Program-made: the position numbers and the translations under genes
Origin: Calditrichota bacterium
GTDB taxonomy: Bacteria > Zhuqueibacterota > Zhuqueibacteria > Zhuqueibacterales > Geothermadaptataceae
Length of the DNA: 64,000 nucleotides
Assembly: GCA_008501765.1 (NCBI GenBank)
Contig: QQUE01000002.1
Span: 308,336-372,335, forward strand
Reading direction: 5' to 3'
The notes under the pieces: model-generated
Seen by the model: the letters and a program-made list of their open reading frames with translations, nothing else
What the model was told of the DNA's origin: nothing
The model's database searches: none
Shown here: positions 27,288-36,440 of the stretch, one piece after another
Numbering within the stretch: position 1 is the first letter of the stretch
Layout: each line of letters begins with the position of its first letter

Positions 27288-28079
27288 ATGAAATATATTT
27301 CTTTGGGGATTATCCTGTTATTGCCAATACTTGCGAGTTGCAAAAAAGTGGAAATGGAAAGTCAATTTAGAGAGAATGAAATACTGATTGATGGTAAAAA
27401 TGACGATTGGGCCGGGCAGTACACTTTTTTGGAAAAAGAGAAAATATCAATCGGGATTTTAAACGACAAAACCCACTTGTATCTCAGCATCGGAACAAAT
27501 GACCGCTTATTGATTCGAAAAATTATGGGACAAGGATTTGTTCTGTGGTTCGATGCGCAAGCCGGGAAAAACAAAAAATACGGTATCCGTTTTCCATTAG
27601 GCAGACAAAATCCCGGGATGGATTTTGCTGGAGAAAGAGGAGCCCGGATGCCAGACGACCGCCAATTAGAAGCGATAAAAACCGGAAATGAGTTGGAAAT
27701 CATTGGCAAAGATGAGGAAATATTGCGCAAAGTCATCCTCGGATCAACCACAGATTTCGAGGTAAAACTCAATCTTGATTACGGAATGCTGCAATATGAA
27801 TTAAAAATACCATTACAAAAAGAAGACGAGTTTGCAATCGGAATCGGCACCGAGGCCGGGAAGAAAATTGGTGTTGGTTTTATGACGCAAGAAATGGATC
27901 GAGAAAAAATGCGTTCTGGAATGCCCGGCGGTATGGGAGGGCGCGGCGGCGGCATGAAAGGCGGTGGCGGTCGCATGGGTGGTGGCCGGCCTGGTGGCGG
28001 CATGCCCGGAGGGCTGAGCCAGGAAATGATGCAGCCGCTCAAAATTTGGGCAACGGTTCAACTCGCAGCTCAGGACTAA
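27288..28079 (+). CDS. Lipoprotein with CBM9/DOMON-like domain and Gly/Met-rich tail
   Basis: A 263-residue lipoprotein. The lipobox ILASC gives an N-terminal Cys at about 18. Residues about 35-190 look like a CBM9/DOMON-type beta sandwich (DGKNDDWAG, ISIGILNDKTHLYLSIGTND, FAIGIGTEAG). The last 60 residues hold a low-complexity Gly/Met/Arg tail (GGRGGGMKGGG, GGRPGGGMPGG). The start is the ATG at 27288, six bases after TGGAG; the TTG at 27276 lies on that site. It is probably anchored at the cell surface or periplasm; the ligand is unknown. Confidence 0.78.
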   Translation: MKYISLGIILLLPILASCKKVEMESQFRENEILIDGKNDDWAGQYTFLEKEKISIGILNDKTHLYLSIGTNDRLLIRKIMGQGFVLWFDAQAGKNKKYGIRFPLGRQNPGMDFAGERGARMPDDRQLEAIKTGNELEIIGKDEEILRKVILGSTTDFEVKLNLDYGMLQYELKIPLQKEDEFAIGIGTEAGKKIGVGFMTQEMDREKMRSGMPGGMGGRGGGMKGGGGRMGGGRPGGGMPGGLSQEMMQPLKIWATVQLAAQD

Positions 28080-28246
28080 TTTTTAAACCGGTAAAATCCC
28101 GCACGCCACATTTAGAAACACGCGCTAATAAAAGGGTGGAATCATACACGACAGAACTTTTAATCGATGATTTCACCTTTTTTTTTGTAGATTTCTTCCT
28201 ATCTTTGCTCCAGTCATTTTGAATATTCTGCAGCATTGGAAATGTA

Positions 28247-28618
28247 ATGAACCTGCGAATTCACCCGAAAATTTTCTCTATTTGTAAACTTCCGGCGCAT
28301 GAACCGGTTCCGGATTGGTTAAGCCGGCAAAATTTTTCATCAATTACACGAACGACGGATGAACTTTCCATCGTTTGTGAAATAAATTCAGTGCCATCGG
28401 CTGTTGAAAAAGAAAGCGGTTGGCGGCTCATTTCGGTGGTTGAAAATCTCGACTTTGCGATGACAGGCATTCTTTCATCAATTTCTACCCCGCTGGCCGA
28501 GGCAAAAATAAGTATTTTCGTCATCTCAACATTCGATACTGATTATTTTTTAATCAAACAGGAAAACCTGCAACGGGCAATTGCCGTGCTGGAAAATGCG
28601 GACTTCAAATTTGTCTAA
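28247..28618 (+). CDS. ACT-domain amino-acid-binding protein
   Basis: A 123-residue cytoplasmic protein of the stand-alone tandem-ACT type (COG3603-like). It shows LSIVCEINSVPS, WRLISVVENLDFAMTGILSS and SISTPLAEAKISIFVISTFDTDYFLI, a typical C-terminal ACT strand-helix pair, ending VLENADFKFV. Such proteins bind amino acids as regulators. No biosynthetic partner is adjacent. Confidence 0.82.
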   Translation: MNLRIHPKIFSICKLPAHEPVPDWLSRQNFSSITRTTDELSIVCEINSVPSAVEKESGWRLISVVENLDFAMTGILSSISTPLAEAKISIFVISTFDTDYFLIKQENLQRAIAVLENADFKFV

Positions 28619-28669
28619 TTGCTGAGCTCATTTAAATAAAGTAAAATTATTAAATGACGCGACATATTA

Positions 28670-28798
28670 GTGCAATTTCCTGATGTCGAACTCGCGTTAA
28701 AAGAAATCGACAAAGTACGTGAAAGCAAGCAGTCAAGCCCCCCCCTTCGAATATACATTGGATTTGAATTTACTCAAAACCATTTCCGCGTAGATTGA
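28670..28798 (+). CDS. Possible 42-residue ORF (GTG start), uncertain
   Basis: An open frame from a GTG reads with plausible residue composition (VELALKEIDKVRESKQ, LRIYIGFEFTQNHF). There is no clear ribosome-binding site. It may be chance or the remnant of a longer gene. It shares TCGAACTC(G/A)CGTTAAAA with the sequence near 48671. Confidence 0.2.
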   Translation: MQFPDVELALKEIDKVRESKQSSPPLRIYIGFEFTQNHFRVD

Positions 28799-28836
28799 TA
28801 ATTTTCGCAATTCTTATCTAATTATACAGGCCAAAA

Positions 28837-31110
28837 ATGCTAGAAAAAAGTATTAAATGCTGCATCGTCCTTTTTTCATTTTTAGCTGGCACATCGGGAT
28901 TAAGTCAAACCCATCTGCCGCCAACACTTGAAAAAGCGCAGGCACATTTATCGCACGGAGAATGGCAAGAAGCTCACATAATCTTCCAGGATTTAATCGA
29001 AATTGATAATAAAAATGTATCCGCATTTGCAGGTTTGGCTGAGATTGCTGTCCTACAAAAAAACTGGAAAAATGCCAAAAAACAGTGTGAGAATATCTTA
29101 AAAATCGACCCGGAAAACTTGGCAGCCCACTATTACGACGGCATCGCGTTTCGTGAAACCGGTAAATTTAAAGGGCCATTTCTGCGGGATATCGATTTAA
29201 GTAAATCCATCAAATCTTTGCACTATTTAACAGAAAACGCTCCCAAATTTCAGGATTGTTTTTATCAGCTTGCTTTGACCTATCATGAAAAAAAGAATCA
29301 CAGGAAAGCCATCGAATTGGCACACAAACAGGTCGAATTGGATCCCGATAACATCCCGGTGCAAGTCGACCTGTTTCGACTCTATCGCGTATTTTTACGG
29401 CACAGCGCTAAAAATGAAATTAACTCCTGGCTCAACGAGCAATCGTGGGAGCACGCTAATTATTTTTTTGGCGAACATTTGAGAAGGCTCGCTGACTATT
29501 CACAGGCACAAACAATTTTTACCAATCTTTTGGAGACCCGAAAGATTTTACGCCCGCAGCCAATTCTACTTTCGATGGCAAAAATAAATTATGCGACTCA
29601 GAATCCGGCCGAAGCTGAAATTTTGATCAACCGCGCAATCGATAAAATTGAAATTCCTTTGGATGCCCACCTGCTTTTTAGTGAGTTTAAATATATTTTT
29701 TCGCAACCGGAATTGGATGAATTTGCTCTTCTTGACAGCGCGGCGAGTTACCGGAATTTTTTCCACGCTTTTTGGCGAAAGCGCAATCCGACACCGGCGG
29801 CTGCCATTAATCCGAGATTGACGGAACATTTTCGCCGCTTTCTATTGGCTGAAGATGTGTACGAATTTGATGGGCTGCGATCGTGGCACAATAATCCTGA
29901 TAAATTAAAACGCTTAAATTTTCCGCCGGGTTATCATCTCAACAATGAATTCAACGACAAAGGCTTGATTTATCTTCGGCACGGTGAGCCTGCCGATCGG
30001 ATTTTTACAGTTGCCGAGTCCGTCCCGACAAATGAATCCTGGAAATACCGCACTCTTGCGGGAGACCAAAACATATTTTTCCATTTTTTCGCCGCTCCAA
30101 AAAATAATTGGCGCCTTGGTTCTGTCATTGAACATAAACAAATGCTCGATGATTTAGCCCACTGGGATCCGGTTTATTATAAAATGGCCCAGAGTTCACA
30201 ACTGGAACAATTGGCGCTGGAAAATGAATTGGTGGTGCAGTTAAATTACTCCGTTGACCGTGGTTTTAAAACCGATCGTCATACTTTTCCAAAATCTGTC
30301 AAAGCGCTCGACACACCGTTTTCAAGCGCGACGTTTCGTGGTGAAAATGGAAAAACACGCTTCGATATTTTTGTTGGCGTTCCAGCGACACGACTATTCT
30401 CGTCGGGAGGAGAAACGCAATTAGAGAACAACATTGAACTTGGATTCGCTGTGCATGATTCCAGCTGGCAGCCGTTGCATAATGAATTAAAATCACAAAA
30501 ATTAACCGCCGATTCATCCCAATTAACTGCGGATAAATTGTCACTTTTCCTCTACTCGCAAGAAATTTCACCGCAAGCCATCCATGCCGCTTTTCACATC
30601 AAACCGGAAGCGAGCGATTATTTGGGCGGCGCCATGTTTGATGCAAATATTCCTGAATACTCACTGAACGAGCTCGACATGAGCGATATTATTCTTGCCG
30701 ACGGCATCCGGCCTGCGACAATTCCTTCAGATTTCACCCGATATGAATTGGATGTTTTTCCCAATCCTGCCGGTGCATTTAGATCAGACCAGCCCGTGCA
30801 TATCTATTTTGAGATTTACAATTTAAAATTGGATAGCGATGGTAAAAGTCGATATGCCATCGAGTATAATTTGGAATTACTGAAAAAGAAAAAGTCCTTC
30901 ACGAAAAAAATGTTCGGATTTTTGCAGCGAAATCAAAAAGAGTCAATCACGCTGCGCAATTCACGCGAAAACAACGGTGACTTTAATCCTGAATATGTGG
31001 GATTGGATATTAAAAATATGGCGCGGGGAGAATACCGGTTACGCATTCTCGTTCACGATAAAAACACGGATTTATCTGTAATGCGGGAGAAAGACCTCGT
31101 TATTAATTAA
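28837..31110 (+). CDS. TPR protein with GWxTD domain
   Basis: A 757-residue exported protein. A signal peptide (about 1-24) precedes TPR repeats over about 30-280 (EWQEAHIIFQDLIEID, NWKNAKKQCENILKIDP, NHRKAIELAHKQVELDP). A GWxTD domain follows at about 330-440, with the signature NEFNDKGLIYLRHGEPADRI. The C-terminal part is beta-rich. GWxTD proteins are typical of FCB and Acidobacteria-type genomes and are thought to act in the envelope; the biochemical role is not known. The gene is followed by a bidirectional terminator. Confidence 0.85.
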   Translation: MLEKSIKCCIVLFSFLAGTSGLSQTHLPPTLEKAQAHLSHGEWQEAHIIFQDLIEIDNKNVSAFAGLAEIAVLQKNWKNAKKQCENILKIDPENLAAHYYDGIAFRETGKFKGPFLRDIDLSKSIKSLHYLTENAPKFQDCFYQLALTYHEKKNHRKAIELAHKQVELDPDNIPVQVDLFRLYRVFLRHSAKNEINSWLNEQSWEHANYFFGEHLRRLADYSQAQTIFTNLLETRKILRPQPILLSMAKINYATQNPAEAEILINRAIDKIEIPLDAHLLFSEFKYIFSQPELDEFALLDSAASYRNFFHAFWRKRNPTPAAAINPRLTEHFRRFLLAEDVYEFDGLRSWHNNPDKLKRLNFPPGYHLNNEFNDKGLIYLRHGEPADRIFTVAESVPTNESWKYRTLAGDQNIFFHFFAAPKNNWRLGSVIEHKQMLDDLAHWDPVYYKMAQSSQLEQLALENELVVQLNYSVDRGFKTDRHTFPKSVKALDTPFSSATFRGENGKTRFDIFVGVPATRLFSSGGETQLENNIELGFAVHDSSWQPLHNELKSQKLTADSSQLTADKLSLFLYSQEISPQAIHAAFHIKPEASDYLGGAMFDANIPEYSLNELDMSDIILADGIRPATIPSDFTRYELDVFPNPAGAFRSDQPVHIYFEIYNLKLDSDGKSRYAIEYNLELLKKKKSFTKKMFGFLQRNQKESITLRNSRENNGDFNPEYVGLDIKNMARGEYRLRILVHDKNTDLSVMREKDLVIN

Positions 31111-31136
31111 TGGCACTGCACGGAACGGCAGTGCCA
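31111..31136. terminator. Bidirectional terminator
   Basis: A perfect nine-base-pair stem TGGCACTGC / GCAGTGCCA with an eight-base loop lies between the convergent TPR-GWxTD and S9 peptidase genes. Confidence 0.7.
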
Positions 31137-31156
31137 TTCAAATATTTAAAGCTGCC

Positions 31157-33241
31157 TCATTCAGGCAAGGAAAGTCCATACTTCTCACTAATATCCAGCG
31201 GCGGCATCGGGCCATCGAGGGCTTTGGCATCTTTCACGTACCAATCGTACCAATCGAGAATGCGGTATAAAACATCAATTTGTCCCGGCTGTTTTCTGTT
31301 TCCATGAGGCTCCCCAGGGTAGCGCACCAGACGCACTGCCGGATGATCATTCATTTTCATGCGGCGGTAAAGCTCGAGACTTTGCGAAGGATGCACACGA
31401 GTGTCCGCTGTTCCGCCATAAATCAAAGTTGCTGTTTTGCTTTGATGTGCATAATAAATCGGACTGCGCTTCAAGCTTTGCTCCCACATTTTCTCCAATT
31501 TTTCGCCGGAATGCACGTACAATTCCTCATACGGAATATCGGTCGTGCTGCGTTTGCTAATCAAATCACTGATGCCAACAAACATGCAAACGGCATTTAC
31601 ATATTTCGTATAATAGGTCGCAAACCAGGCTGAGGCATAACCGCCATAAGAACCGCCGCCCAAACCAACACGTTCGCGATCGGCAATTCCCTGCTCAACG
31701 AGATAATCGATTCCTTCTGCAATATCGTCGAACTCTTTGCCGGCGGCATCGTGATATCCTGCAGCGGCAAATTTGACCCCATATCCGGTGCTTGCGCGAT
31801 AATTGGGATAGAAAACAGCATAGCCTTTACCTGCGAGAATTTGGGCCGGGCGGGAATAATTTGTCAGCCAACCGTTGGCAAATCGAGCTTCCGGGCCCCC
31901 GTGAATAATGAGAACAAGCGGATAACGCATCCCTTTGGTATAGTCAACCGGATAGACGAGCAGGCCTTCAACCTCCCAGCCATCACTGGTTTTGTACGTG
32001 ATAACTTCCTGCTGTCCCAGTTCAAAGCCATTGAGTTGTGGATTTGAGTTGGTAAGTTTTTCCAGTTTTTTTCCGGTTTTCCAGGCAAAAAGTTCATCCG
32101 GAAAAGTTGCAGAACTTGCTGTAAAAGCAAACGTTTTATTGTCCCTGGAAACGCTGGGAGCGTTAAACAGAGCGCCACTTTTTTCCGAATGCAATAAAAC
32201 TTTTGGCGCCCCGGTTTTGATCGATTGTGTCGACAGCGTTGCTTCAACACCTTCCTGGGCATACAAAAAAAGTGTATTGTTGTCTTTCCAATTCACCCAA
32301 TTGACATGCCCGCGAAAATCTGGCGCAGTTAAATTTTTCTCAGCGCCGTCGCTAAGGGAATAGACAAAAGCCTGACTCACGGCATGGTCATTTTTTGTCA
32401 AAGCAGCGGCCAATGCGAGATTTTTCCCGTCGGGGCTGAAACAGTAATTTCCAAATTTGCGTGATTCTGTGACAATTGGTGTCAGGACTTTTGTAGCTAA
32501 ATCCAGTTTAAAAATCTGCTGGAATGCATATCTGTGGTCAATCAGATTTTTTTCTGAGGATGCTAACGCAACTGTATTGCCGTTTGGCGAAAACTCAAAT
32601 GACCAGACTGTCCGGTCCTCGGTTAATTGCTCGACTTCGCTGGTTTTTATATTGAACATGTAGAGGTTTGCATGGCGCAGATTTTCCTCATAATAAATAA
32701 AACCAAAGCCTTTTTTGCTCAGAGCCTGCTCACGTTTCGATTTTGGCTCAGTGGCTATATAAGCTAGTTTTTCACCTCCCGGATGCCATTTGTAACTGCT
32801 TACTGAATATTCAAAATCGGTTATCGGACTTGCCTCCCCGCCATCGAGAGGAATCAAATAAATCTGTGTAAAACGGCTGCCATCCCGGCGGGACAAAAAA
32901 CTGACACCGCTGCCATCCGGTTTCCAGGCAATTCCGCGAATCGAAACTTTTCCGGTGATAAACGGTTTTGCCTTCTTTGTTTTTAAATCATAAATCCATA
33001 ATTCTCTATATGCATAACCCGGTTTTTCACCCGCCAACCGCGGCACCGACACGGTGTAAGCGATTGAATTGCCATCGGGACTTATCGTCGCGCCCGATAC
33101 GTTTTTCAAATTAAGATAAGCTTCGGGTGTGAGTACATTTTGTGCAATTAAAGCCTGGCTTAAGACAAAAATCCAAATCGACAAGACACCTGACCTGAGA
33201 TATCGAACTGTTAAATTCGTATTTCTTGAATTCAATCGCAT
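31157..33241 (-). CDS. Exported S9 prolyl oligopeptidase-family peptidase
   Basis: A 694-residue serine peptidase with a signal peptide (about 15-34). A beta-propeller built from WD-like TolB blades (SPDGNSIAYTVSVPR, WHPGGEKLAYIATEP) is followed by the catalytic alpha/beta-hydrolase domain. The nucleophile is in GLGGGSYGGYASAWF (Ser about 528), Asp is likely in GGTADTRVHPSQS, and His is in YPGEPHGN. Family members release dipeptides or acylated residues from peptides. GGAGG precedes the ATG. It acts in the periplasm or outside. Confidence 0.93.
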   Translation of the reverse strand: MRLNSRNTNLTVRYLRSGVLSIWIFVLSQALIAQNVLTPEAYLNLKNVSGATISPDGNSIAYTVSVPRLAGEKPGYAYRELWIYDLKTKKAKPFITGKVSIRGIAWKPDGSGVSFLSRRDGSRFTQIYLIPLDGGEASPITDFEYSVSSYKWHPGGEKLAYIATEPKSKREQALSKKGFGFIYYEENLRHANLYMFNIKTSEVEQLTEDRTVWSFEFSPNGNTVALASSEKNLIDHRYAFQQIFKLDLATKVLTPIVTESRKFGNYCFSPDGKNLALAAALTKNDHAVSQAFVYSLSDGAEKNLTAPDFRGHVNWVNWKDNNTLFLYAQEGVEATLSTQSIKTGAPKVLLHSEKSGALFNAPSVSRDNKTFAFTASSATFPDELFAWKTGKKLEKLTNSNPQLNGFELGQQEVITYKTSDGWEVEGLLVYPVDYTKGMRYPLVLIIHGGPEARFANGWLTNYSRPAQILAGKGYAVFYPNYRASTGYGVKFAAAGYHDAAGKEFDDIAEGIDYLVEQGIADRERVGLGGGSYGGYASAWFATYYTKYVNAVCMFVGISDLISKRSTTDIPYEELYVHSGEKLEKMWEQSLKRSPIYYAHQSKTATLIYGGTADTRVHPSQSLELYRRMKMNDHPAVRLVRYPGEPHGNRKQPGQIDVLYRILDWYDWYVKDAKALDGPMPPLDISEKYGLSLPE

Positions 33242-33520
33242 TTAATCCTCCGGGCTGTTAACCCAATTTAAGTTTTAAATTTTTGGAAATTCCAAGTCTG
33301 AATTGGCATTAATACATAATGACTTTTAACTCAAAAGTAAAGCCTTTTTGAACCAGTACAGGGATAAAATTTCGATTCACCAAAAATGGCATCCAATTTT
33401 ACGCCAAAATTAAAGTTGGAGTAAAAAGTTGCAGGAAAGATGGATGAGGGCAAGTTGATTGCGGAATTGAAAGCAAGAGAAATCGTATTGGTTTTATAAT
33501 TAACTGACAGGAAAATCGTA
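33242..33520. other. Intergenic gap
   Basis: I see no complete gene. A 19-codon frame at about 33439-33498 (MDEGKLIAELKAREI) is preceded by AGGAAAG and looks like the first residues of an ECF sigma factor, but it ends at once. It is too short to call. Confidence 0.3.
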
Positions 33521-35212
33521 TCAAATCGAATCGGGAATTTTGTGGCTTTTGTTTATATGCAATATCTTTTGCAAATCCACTTTAAATTGTCGGCGGTCCT
33601 GTGTTTGCAAACCAAATTTCCGGCCGGGAAAATCGGTTAGTTGCGGATAGATAATTGTCGAAATGCCTGCATTTAGTGCCCGCTTTCGCGCCACGATAAA
33701 TTTTTGACGGTACGTTTCCGTGTTCAATTTTATTTTTGGTGCAGATATTTCTTGTGGTGGTGCGACATCCAGCCCGGCGGACCTTTGAAATTGATCGATT
33801 AAATCATCAACGCCATTCACTGCACTAATTGAAGAGTAATTTATTTTTTCCTTTGCCGCTGAAGGTTTTATAATTGACGGTTGAATATATTGTACTTGCA
33901 TTTGCTGCCACTGCTGCTTTTTGATGCAATACTGCAGTGATTTTTTGGAAACTCGCGAATCGCTGCACACACGTTCATCGCAAGAAATGAGGGAGGCAAA
34001 AGAAGCATGCGATTCATATTGCGATAAACAATTTCCGATCGTGCGAGATTTCTCGGCTTCAATATTTTGCCAAACAAGAATCCCAATTTTATCGCACCAA
34101 TAGAACCAGCGGTCGGAAGGCATGCAACCGGAATTAACAATGAGATTAAATCCCATCTTTTTCGCACTTTCGATTTCTGTCCGTACGGCTCGATCGGAGG
34201 GCGCCGTAATTTTTCCATCCGGCCAGTACCCAAAATCCACCACACCCAATTGTAATAATTTTTCCCCATTCAGAAAAACCTGCTGGTCATTTCCAGTGTC
34301 CGGGACAATGCGGTAATCCTTGGCTCCGAAATAACTCCAAACGGAATCGATTGGCACACGATTTTTAAGCAATTTTAGCTGGACTTTATAAAGATGTGGA
34401 TTTTCCGGACTCCAGGGAATTAATTTCGGAATATTAATGTGCATTGCTTTTTCAGGATTGCCCTGCAATCGCGCTACAGGCGTTTTCGCAGCCCAGATTA
34501 TCGTTTCAACAGAAATATTATTTGCCAATCCAACGGCGTCAATTTTTACCTGTATTTGCTTCTTTTTTAAATTGCTTCTAAACTGCACATTAGACATATA
34601 AACGGACGGCACAGGTTCAAGCCACACTGTATTAACAATTCCATGACTGGAAAAATTGTCGGTAGCAGCACCGGAAAACTCACACGTATTCGCTTTTACC
34701 CCAACGATAAGTTCATTTAATCCAACTTTCAAATTACCCGTAATTTCCACCGAGAGCCGTGTATCACAGCTTTCAAATTCGCCCATTTCTACACCATTAA
34801 GAAAAAGAATGCTTTCACCGATAATCCGGTCAAAATGCAGAAATATCCGCGAGCCATCCCAGTTTTGTGGAATCTGAAAATTTCGGCGATACCACATACA
34901 GCATTGGGAATCCATAATGCCTGATAAATTGGCTTCTATGGGAAACGGGATCAAAATTTGGCGGGATAAATTTCTTTCCACAGGGGGAGATTTCAGGTCG
35001 GAGGTGAATTCAAACTGCCATGTACCGTTTAAATTTTTCCACTCCTCACGGACAAACTGCGGCCTCGGATATTCACCATGCACATTTTCAGGATTCACAT
35101 ATTGCGACCATTTCGACAGGAGGCTTGCATTGGCAGGGCGCCAATCAGAAACAGAGTAATAGCTTAAGATTATACCGGTTATAAAAATCAGGGCCAGACG
35201 TGTATTTGTCAT
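33521..35212 (-). CDS. Glycoside hydrolase family 2-like protein, probably inactive
   Basis: A 563-residue exported protein. The signal peptide is followed by the GH2 sugar-binding domain (YPRPQFVREEWKNLNGTW, MWYRRNFQIP, NGVEMGEF), an Ig-like domain and the start of the TIM barrel (KKMGFNLIVNSGCMPSDRWFYWCDKIGILVWQ). In related GH2 enzymes the barrel then carries an Asn-Glu acid/base motif; here the equivalent stretch reads CDERVCSDSRVSKKSLQYC and lacks it. The barrel end is recognisable (STIIYPQLTDFPG). I therefore read it as a decayed or repurposed GH2 protein that may still bind sugar. Confidence 0.72.
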   Translation of the reverse strand: MTNTRLALIFITGIILSYYSVSDWRPANASLLSKWSQYVNPENVHGEYPRPQFVREEWKNLNGTWQFEFTSDLKSPPVERNLSRQILIPFPIEANLSGIMDSQCCMWYRRNFQIPQNWDGSRIFLHFDRIIGESILFLNGVEMGEFESCDTRLSVEITGNLKVGLNELIVGVKANTCEFSGAATDNFSSHGIVNTVWLEPVPSVYMSNVQFRSNLKKKQIQVKIDAVGLANNISVETIIWAAKTPVARLQGNPEKAMHINIPKLIPWSPENPHLYKVQLKLLKNRVPIDSVWSYFGAKDYRIVPDTGNDQQVFLNGEKLLQLGVVDFGYWPDGKITAPSDRAVRTEIESAKKMGFNLIVNSGCMPSDRWFYWCDKIGILVWQNIEAEKSRTIGNCLSQYESHASFASLISCDERVCSDSRVSKKSLQYCIKKQQWQQMQVQYIQPSIIKPSAAKEKINYSSISAVNGVDDLIDQFQRSAGLDVAPPQEISAPKIKLNTETYRQKFIVARKRALNAGISTIIYPQLTDFPGRKFGLQTQDRRQFKVDLQKILHINKSHKIPDSI

Positions 35213-35504
35213 GTTCAGCTTTACCAGAAACAGGTGCGATTGTGTAAATGTTTATCACATTATACGTCCTTGTTTTGGAGAATTAATTTTGACTCCCCAG
35301 CCCTGGAGATTCATAGAACAAATAAAAGACCAAGAGATATTCATTGTTCTTTTCATTATTAGAATCAATACCTGATATTGCGTACAAGTGGAGAAAAAAA
35401 ATACCTACATTAATACTTTTTTAGATTCGGTGTGCCAAAAACATGGTACCAGAAAAAACCATAACCACTTGCAATCCATTGAAAGGAATTATCAAGAGAA
35501 TAAT
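35213..35504. other. AT-rich gap upstream of GH2-like gene
   Basis: No gene is seen between the GH2-like gene and the structured RNA. It probably contains the promoter of the GH2-like gene. Confidence 0.35.
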
Positions 35505-35685
35505 AAAGAAGAAGCCCTGTGGGCCTAACTCCGCAGGGCTTCTGTAGAATTCAGATACCCCGGTATCCTTCCGGGGGCAGGATGATATCCCGTCCTAGTC
35601 TCAGCGAGCCCTTTTTATGGTTACCTACCTTCCCTGGCGGGCGGCCCGATTGAGCTAAATCCTGTCGAGAGTATCGCCTTTAGTT
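35505..35685 (-). ncRNA. Structured non-coding RNA of about 180 nt, own promoter and terminator
   Basis: On the minus strand a good sigma-70-like promoter (TTGTTA at 35715-35720, 17-base spacer, TAATAT at 35692-35697) leads into a GC-rich tract in an AT-rich gap. Nested pairings are visible: GATAC/GTATC (35671-35675 with 35554-35558), CAGGAT/ATCCTG (35659-35664 with 35578-35583) and UAGCUCA/UGAGACUA (35651-35657 with 35596-35603). There is also a side hairpin CCCGG/CCGGG (35559-35576) and a terminal ten-pair hairpin GAAGCCCTG/CAGGGCTTC (35510-35543). No open frame fits. Size and shape (closing stem, bubble with side hairpin, long arm) leave 6S RNA or another housekeeping RNA as possibilities; I could not match it to a family. 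Confidence 0.6.
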
Positions 35686-35691
35686 ATATGA

Positions 35692-35720
35692 ATATTAATT
35701 ATTTAGCATTGTTGTAACAA
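35692..35720 (-). promoter_or_regulatory. Promoter of the structured RNA
   Basis: TTGTTA and TAATAT are spaced by 17 bases on the minus strand, placing the start of transcription near 35685. Confidence 0.5.
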
Positions 35721-35798
35721 ACGGAATTTCACGGAAAAGAAAAAAACAAATTCAAATTTTTGAAGTTTCTCATTTGCTTTCCCTGCCTGAATATATTT

Positions 35799-36440
35799 GC
35801 TATTGTTTTACAAACTCGCCGGTTAATTGCTCCTCCACATCACCTTCAGTCTCCGCCCACTGCAGCACAAGCTTGCCACTATCGAACAAATATGTAAATT
35901 TCGAAGAGCCGCCGGAATTAAAAATGAGAGTCAGTACATTTCCTGATGTGCTCCAAGTACCCGTTTCCATTTCTCGCACTTCAAAATTATAATTGCTCTC
36001 AAATGTCCGATCACTTTTCAGGTTAAGTTCCTAGAACGCTCCGAGTGCTTGCAGCATGGTTTCAGAGAAAACAACAGTTTGATCTGTAATTATCGTTAAT
36101 TTTGTCAACACCCAATTTCCATTTAACCTGCTTTATTCATAAATATTTTTTAAAATATTCTTAACCTGTTGATAATTAGATATTTGAGATAAGATGAGAA
36201 GAAAAAATAAGTTATCTATTAAAATTAGCTCTCACAAAGCCACGGGGTACACAAAGTTATGTTTTATAAGTATTTAAATATTTTTTTGTGGACTTAGTGC
36301 CCTTGTGTGCGAATTATTCAGGTTAAATCCGTGTCAGCAGATTTGGTCGGATTTTTACTGTCATCACAATTTGAGAACAAAATCACAGTGATCAACAAAG
36401 GAAGCAATCGAAAAACAAAACTTTTTAAGTTCAACATTTT
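35799..36440 (-). pseudogene. Lipocalin-like lipoprotein gene broken by an insertion and a stop codon
   Basis: GGGAGG and an ATG at 36440 open a frame with a lipoprotein signal (LLPLLITVILFSNC) ending SADTDL. The frame is then broken by the 196-bp element at 36127-36322. Removing the element and one TTAA copy restores TDLNGNWVLTKLT and a frame that runs to 35799. One in-frame TAG remains after LQALGAF (about 36031). The tail (GTWSTSGNVLTLIFNSGG, LVLQWAETEGDVEEQL) is that of small lipocalin-like lipoproteins of FCB bacteria. The gene is dead on two counts. Confidence 0.7.
36127..36322. mobile_element. 196-bp MITE-like element with TTAA target duplication
   Basis: The element starts CCTGCTTTATTC and ends GAATTATTCAGG, imperfect terminal inverted repeats. 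It is flanked by TTAA on both sides (36123-36126 and 36323-36326). Inside, CTCACAAAGCCACGGGGTAC and GTGGACTTAGTGCCCTTGTG form a second, diverged inverted repeat. It has no coding capacity. TTAA duplication with ends in CC..GG is known for IS1380/piggyBac-type elements, so a transposase of that kind elsewhere in the genome may have moved it. Confidence 0.65.

Noticed and set aside
27779-28061. Proline/His-rich frames opposite the Gly-rich lipoprotein tail
   Set aside because: They are the antisense of a GC-rich low-complexity coding tract.
33439-33498. Nineteen-codon frame like the start of an ECF sigma factor
   Set aside because: Too short and with no continuation in any frame.
35505-35685. 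Riboswitch controlling the GH2-like gene
   Set aside because: The terminator lies about 290 bases before that gene and the RNA has its own promoter; no match to cobalamin, TPP, SAM or FMN cores.
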